Assembly (NCBI RefSeq): GCF_905220975.1
Contig: NZ_CAJNBK010000002.1
Location: forward strand, 372,001-436,000
Direction of reading: 5' to 3'
Origin: Paraburkholderia haematera
GTDB lineage: Bacteria > Pseudomonadota > Gammaproteobacteria > Burkholderiales > Burkholderiaceae
Length of the DNA stretch: 64,000 bases
Program-made: the position numbers and the translations under genes
Shown: piece by piece, positions 61,606 through 64,000 of the stretch
Position numbering within the stretch: position 1 is the stretch's first letter
Layout of the letters: each line of letters begins with the position of its first letter
The notes under the pieces: model-generated
The model's input: only the letters and a program-made list of their open reading frames with translations
The model's database searches: none
What the model was told of the DNA's origin: nothing

Positions 61606-61948
61606 AGCTCAAGCACGACGCGCCCGTGATGCGTTCGACGCGATGATTGCCGACCGTGAAGACGAGAAGCACCGCGCGCGGCCGGTGGTGGCTCCGCACG
61701 GCCCGCTGGTGCCGGTGCTGATGGTGATCGTGCAGAACCCGCTGCAGGCGCTCCACGATGCCGCTGACGCACGCATGAGTGCAGATCCTGACGTCGCCGC
61801 AACCGATCGCCTGCTCGCCGCCGAACTGGCCGCGATCCTCGGCGCAGGCGCAAACGCCAATTCTGGCGTTAGGTCTGCCGGGCTCGTGGAGCCCGACATG
61901 GAGTTGCTGCGCCATGGCTTTCTCGAACCGGTGCCGACGAATGACTGA
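61598..61948 (+). CDS. hypothetical phage protein
   Basis: Not recognised; 116 residues from ATG 61598, overlapping the previous stop by 8 bases, with GGGAG upstream. A basic start (SKAQARRARDAFDAMIADRE) is followed by a hydrophobic stretch PLVPVLMVIVQNPLQALHD. The next gene also overlaps by 8 bases, so these three are one translational unit. Confidence 0.68.
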   Translation: MSKAQARRARDAFDAMIADREDEKHRARPVVAPHGPLVPVLMVIVQNPLQALHDAADARMSADPDVAATDRLLAAELAAILGAGANANSGVRSAGLVEPDMELLRHGFLEPVPTND

Positions 61949-62192
61949 TCTATCGACTATGAGCGCTGCCGACCTGTTCGAGCGTGGTATCGCTGCCTTG
62001 GAGCTTGAACTGCGCGCGGGTGGAGCGCCTGAGGCCATCGTTGAGCAGGCCGTCGCATCCATGCGCAGCGACTACGACGCGACGCGTGCATGGCTGCAAA
62101 CCATCGAGAGGTCTGCAAAGCGGCGCAATCAATTCCCGGGGTTCCGCGTGGTGCCGTTCCGGAAATCCGTGCTCGGGAATGGGTGCGCCTGA
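61941..62192 (+). CDS. small hypothetical phage protein
   Basis: Not recognised; 83 residues from ATG 61941. DLFERGIAALELELRAGGAP then WLQTIERSAKRRNQFPG; helical. The open frame goes back to 61779 but the upstream codons look like a shadow of the previous gene. Packaging-region neighbour of the terminase-like gene. Confidence 0.65.
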   Translation: MTDLSTMSAADLFERGIAALELELRAGGAPEAIVEQAVASMRSDYDATRAWLQTIERSAKRRNQFPGFRVVPFRKSVLGNGCA

Positions 62193-62310
62193 GCGGATTT
62201 CTGCGATGCGTCGCTCGCCGAAAAGCAGGATTCGCTAATTTGCATCGGACTCCTCACGCTATGCGTGATAGCGTCCACCTGAGCGGGCTGTTTCACGGTA
62301 TCGTCTCGGC

Positions 62311-62496
62311 ATGAACTCCGATCAGATCGCCGCCCTGAACTCCGCACCGTCAGAATTCGTACGGGAAGCGTGGCTGGCATGGCAAGAGAAGCTCGACTCG
62401 CTGCCGCCGCACATTACGGCCGAGCAGAAGGAACAGGCCACGGCCGTGCTGCTCAAGCTAATGAAGCTGCGCGCGGAACGTCAGAAAAGCCTATAA
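62311..62496 (+). CDS. small hypothetical phage protein
   Basis: Not recognised; 61 residues, helical: MNSDQIAALNSAPSEFVREA then HITAEQKEQATAVLLKLMKL. No clear ribosome site. The length and position fit small genes near phage packaging modules. Confidence 0.6.
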   Translation: MNSDQIAALNSAPSEFVREAWLAWQEKLDSLPPHITAEQKEQATAVLLKLMKLRAERQKSL

Positions 62497-62772
62497 GCCG
62501 CGAGCTTGGATCAGACGACGATCTCGGCATTTCGCGCCCGCACGATCGTCTGCCGGGTCGCGCGGAGCATGCGAGCGCACGGCGATATCGCGGCGTCATC
62601 TGTCTCAGGGCGGCACATCTGCTGCCACTCGCCCGCGCATCAGCGTAGATGTTTTAGCATCGCTTGCAGTCAAACAACGGTCGTTTCTTAGTCGCGTGGA
62701 TACGTCGCATTGTCGGCTGTGCGGGTCATCAATATTGGAACGCTGCAGAGTGCGTTCCTAATCCGGTCACGG

Positions 62773-63405
62773 CTAAGGTCGGTGCGGATGTCGGGAGAAA
62801 TGACTACCCAAGAGGAAGCCGAGTGTAATCAGGACCACCGTTGCCAGGAGTATCAGCGCCCCTTTGATACCAAAATTGCTGAAGATCGCCCGCAAGGCGC
62901 TGCTGGAATATGCGCCGCACGTCGCAAGAAGTGCGATCCACAGCAGCAGGGTTGCAACTGGAAGCTTTTGTTGGTGGATCAACGTTGGCTTTATCCAATA
63001 GTGAAGGGCTCGCGGGACGATAGGGTCGTCGCCGTATTGATCGATAAGAGAATTGTAGTTCGTCGTTATACCCTCCAACGCGACGAACGCGCGTTGGAGG
63101 CCGTCGTTGGTTACTAGGCAGACGTACGCTGCGAATAAGCCAACCGCGATGAGCAGGTAGGGACGTAGCGGTTCAAACTCTGACGCAGGATCTTTCGGTC
63201 CAATGAACACCCCAACGAACGCCGAGAACAGAAAAGCTTGACTTAGTAGAAACCAAGTCATCCGATGATTCACTAGCGAGTTCTCGTGTTCAATAGCCGA
63301 CCGAGCGAGCTTCCACGCAACGATGTGCGGTGAACTAAATTCGTTGAACGTACGGGAGTTCCAATATCTCGAATAGTCTTCTTCATCTCGCGTATCGACT
63401 GTCAT
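62773..63405 (-). CDS. four-span membrane protein, probable cargo (moron)
   Basis: A 210-residue protein from ATG 63405 (GGAGA upstream). A soluble N-terminal part with YWNSRTFNEF and ENSLVNHRMTWFLLSQAF leads into the first membrane helix; further helices are about LLIAVGLFAAYVCLV, VATLLLWIALLATCGAY and ALILLATVVLITLGFLLG. It is reversed relative to its neighbours and visibly lower in GC. Possible superinfection-exclusion or defence protein, by position only. Confidence 0.78.
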   Translation of the reverse strand: MTVDTRDEEDYSRYWNSRTFNEFSSPHIVAWKLARSAIEHENSLVNHRMTWFLLSQAFLFSAFVGVFIGPKDPASEFEPLRPYLLIAVGLFAAYVCLVTNDGLQRAFVALEGITTNYNSLIDQYGDDPIVPRALHYWIKPTLIHQQKLPVATLLLWIALLATCGAYSSSALRAIFSNFGIKGALILLATVVLITLGFLLGSHFSRHPHRP

Positions 63406-63584
63406 ATTTTTCTCCGTGTTATTGGTCAGACAATAGCAAACCGATGCCACTTAAGAAGATTAATCCACGGACATTGTTGTTCAAGCGAATTGCTAGGGAT
63501 TTTTCTTGGCCGGAGGTTGCCGCGCAACGGCCGCTAGGTCATCGTGACGCGATGCTGAGAGCTCTACTTACAGGCACTCTCATC

Positions 63585-64000
63585 ATGGCATCGCAAACCG
63601 CTACCGCGCTGTTCCCCAACCAAGTAGCTGCAGTACTCGATCTCCGAGCGCAGTTGCTGATGGGGCCCGCGCAATACATCAATTATGCGGTCCTCACGGA
63701 CGCGATGATTTGGGACAAGCTGGTTGCAGCCGAGACTGAGGCTGAGCGCCTGCTCAAGACCTTCTTCAGCGCCGTGCAGATCATTCCGGATACCGCGCTG
63801 CAGTCGGAGATTGACGCGCTCGAAGCCGCCGAGACTCGCTACCGCACGATCGGCGCGTTCGACTACGATCCGGCCATGTTCGAAGGTGAGCGCTGGGGCC
63901 TCATGCGGCTGCCGTACAAGCCGGTACTCCAGGTCCAGTCGGTGACCATCGCATTTCCGGCGCCGTTCCTCATGAATTACGTCGTCCCGTTCGAGTGGAT
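63585..64000 (+). CDS. phage head-tail-connector-like protein (3' end outside window)
   Basis: Open frame from ATG 63585 to the window edge, 138 residues seen. Sequence includes LRAQLLMGPAQYINYAVLTD and FDYDPAMFEGERWGLMRLPY followed by KPVLQVQSVTIAFPAPF. It resembles, from memory, a class of phage structural proteins (head-tail joining type) with an RLPYxPV-x-x-V-x-S-V-x-I segment. No named family can be given. Ribosome site weak (CAGG). Confidence 0.6.
   Translation, partial: MASQTATALFPNQVAAVLDLRAQLLMGPAQYINYAVLTDAMIWDKLVAAETEAERLLKTFFSAVQIIPDTALQSEIDALEAAETRYRTIGAFDYDPAMFEGERWGLMRLPYKPVLQVQSVTIAFPAPFLMNYVVPFEW

Overview
The window is a GC-rich proteobacterial chromosome segment. Its gene order (pyrG-kdsA-eno-ftsB; ndk-rlmN-rodZ-ispG-hisS-yfgM-bamB-der-hfq-hflX-hflK-hflC-DUF2065-hisZ-purA) and its protein sequences point to Burkholderiaceae, most likely Paraburkholderia. 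The genus is inferred from recalled gene order and sequence, not from a search.

Bases 1-49698 are core genome. From left to right: CTP synthase (5' end cut by the window), KDO-8-phosphate synthase, enolase and FtsB; a small lipoprotein, Hsp33, a gamma-carbonic anhydrase and a DUF455 protein; a hydrolase, a PHP phosphatase, a Sua5/YciO protein, a site-2 protease, TrpS, a methyltransferase, DapA, BamC and an MBL-fold hydrolase; a Bax1-like membrane protein; the long ndk-to-purA run with a phosphoribosyltransferase; Kup potassium transporter; Tex; a secreted coiled-coil protein; DUF465; a DinG-type helicase; an Ala-rich lipoprotein; a ribosomal-oxygenase-type cupin, SlyD, a metallophosphoesterase-like protein and MutS. 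Several rho-independent terminators separate these units. I saw no rRNA, tRNA or CRISPR array.

Bases about 49800-64000 are an integrated phage-like element placed directly upstream of mutS and running off the right edge. It starts with a tyrosine integrase and a convergent AlpA/excisionase-like gene. Next comes a replication-type module (two paralogous winged-helix-like proteins around a DUF1376 protein), a repeat-rich noncoding stretch (GTCCC/GGGAC repeats, a GGGATA tract, iteron-like motifs), and a Rha/KilAC antirepressor. Many small genes follow, including two ribbon-helix-helix proteins, one of them beside a perfect 11-bp inverted-repeat operator. There is also an exported beta-propeller-like protein, a terminase-small-subunit-like gene behind a CTAG-rich repeat cluster, an inverted low-GC membrane-protein gene, and the start of a head-tail-connector-like gene. 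No large terminase, portal or CI-type repressor is visible in the window.

The most interesting places are the RHH-type candidate switch (57249-57730), the repeat block (52940-53885), the CTAG cluster before the packaging gene, and the two likely cargo genes (59260-59916 and 62773-63405).
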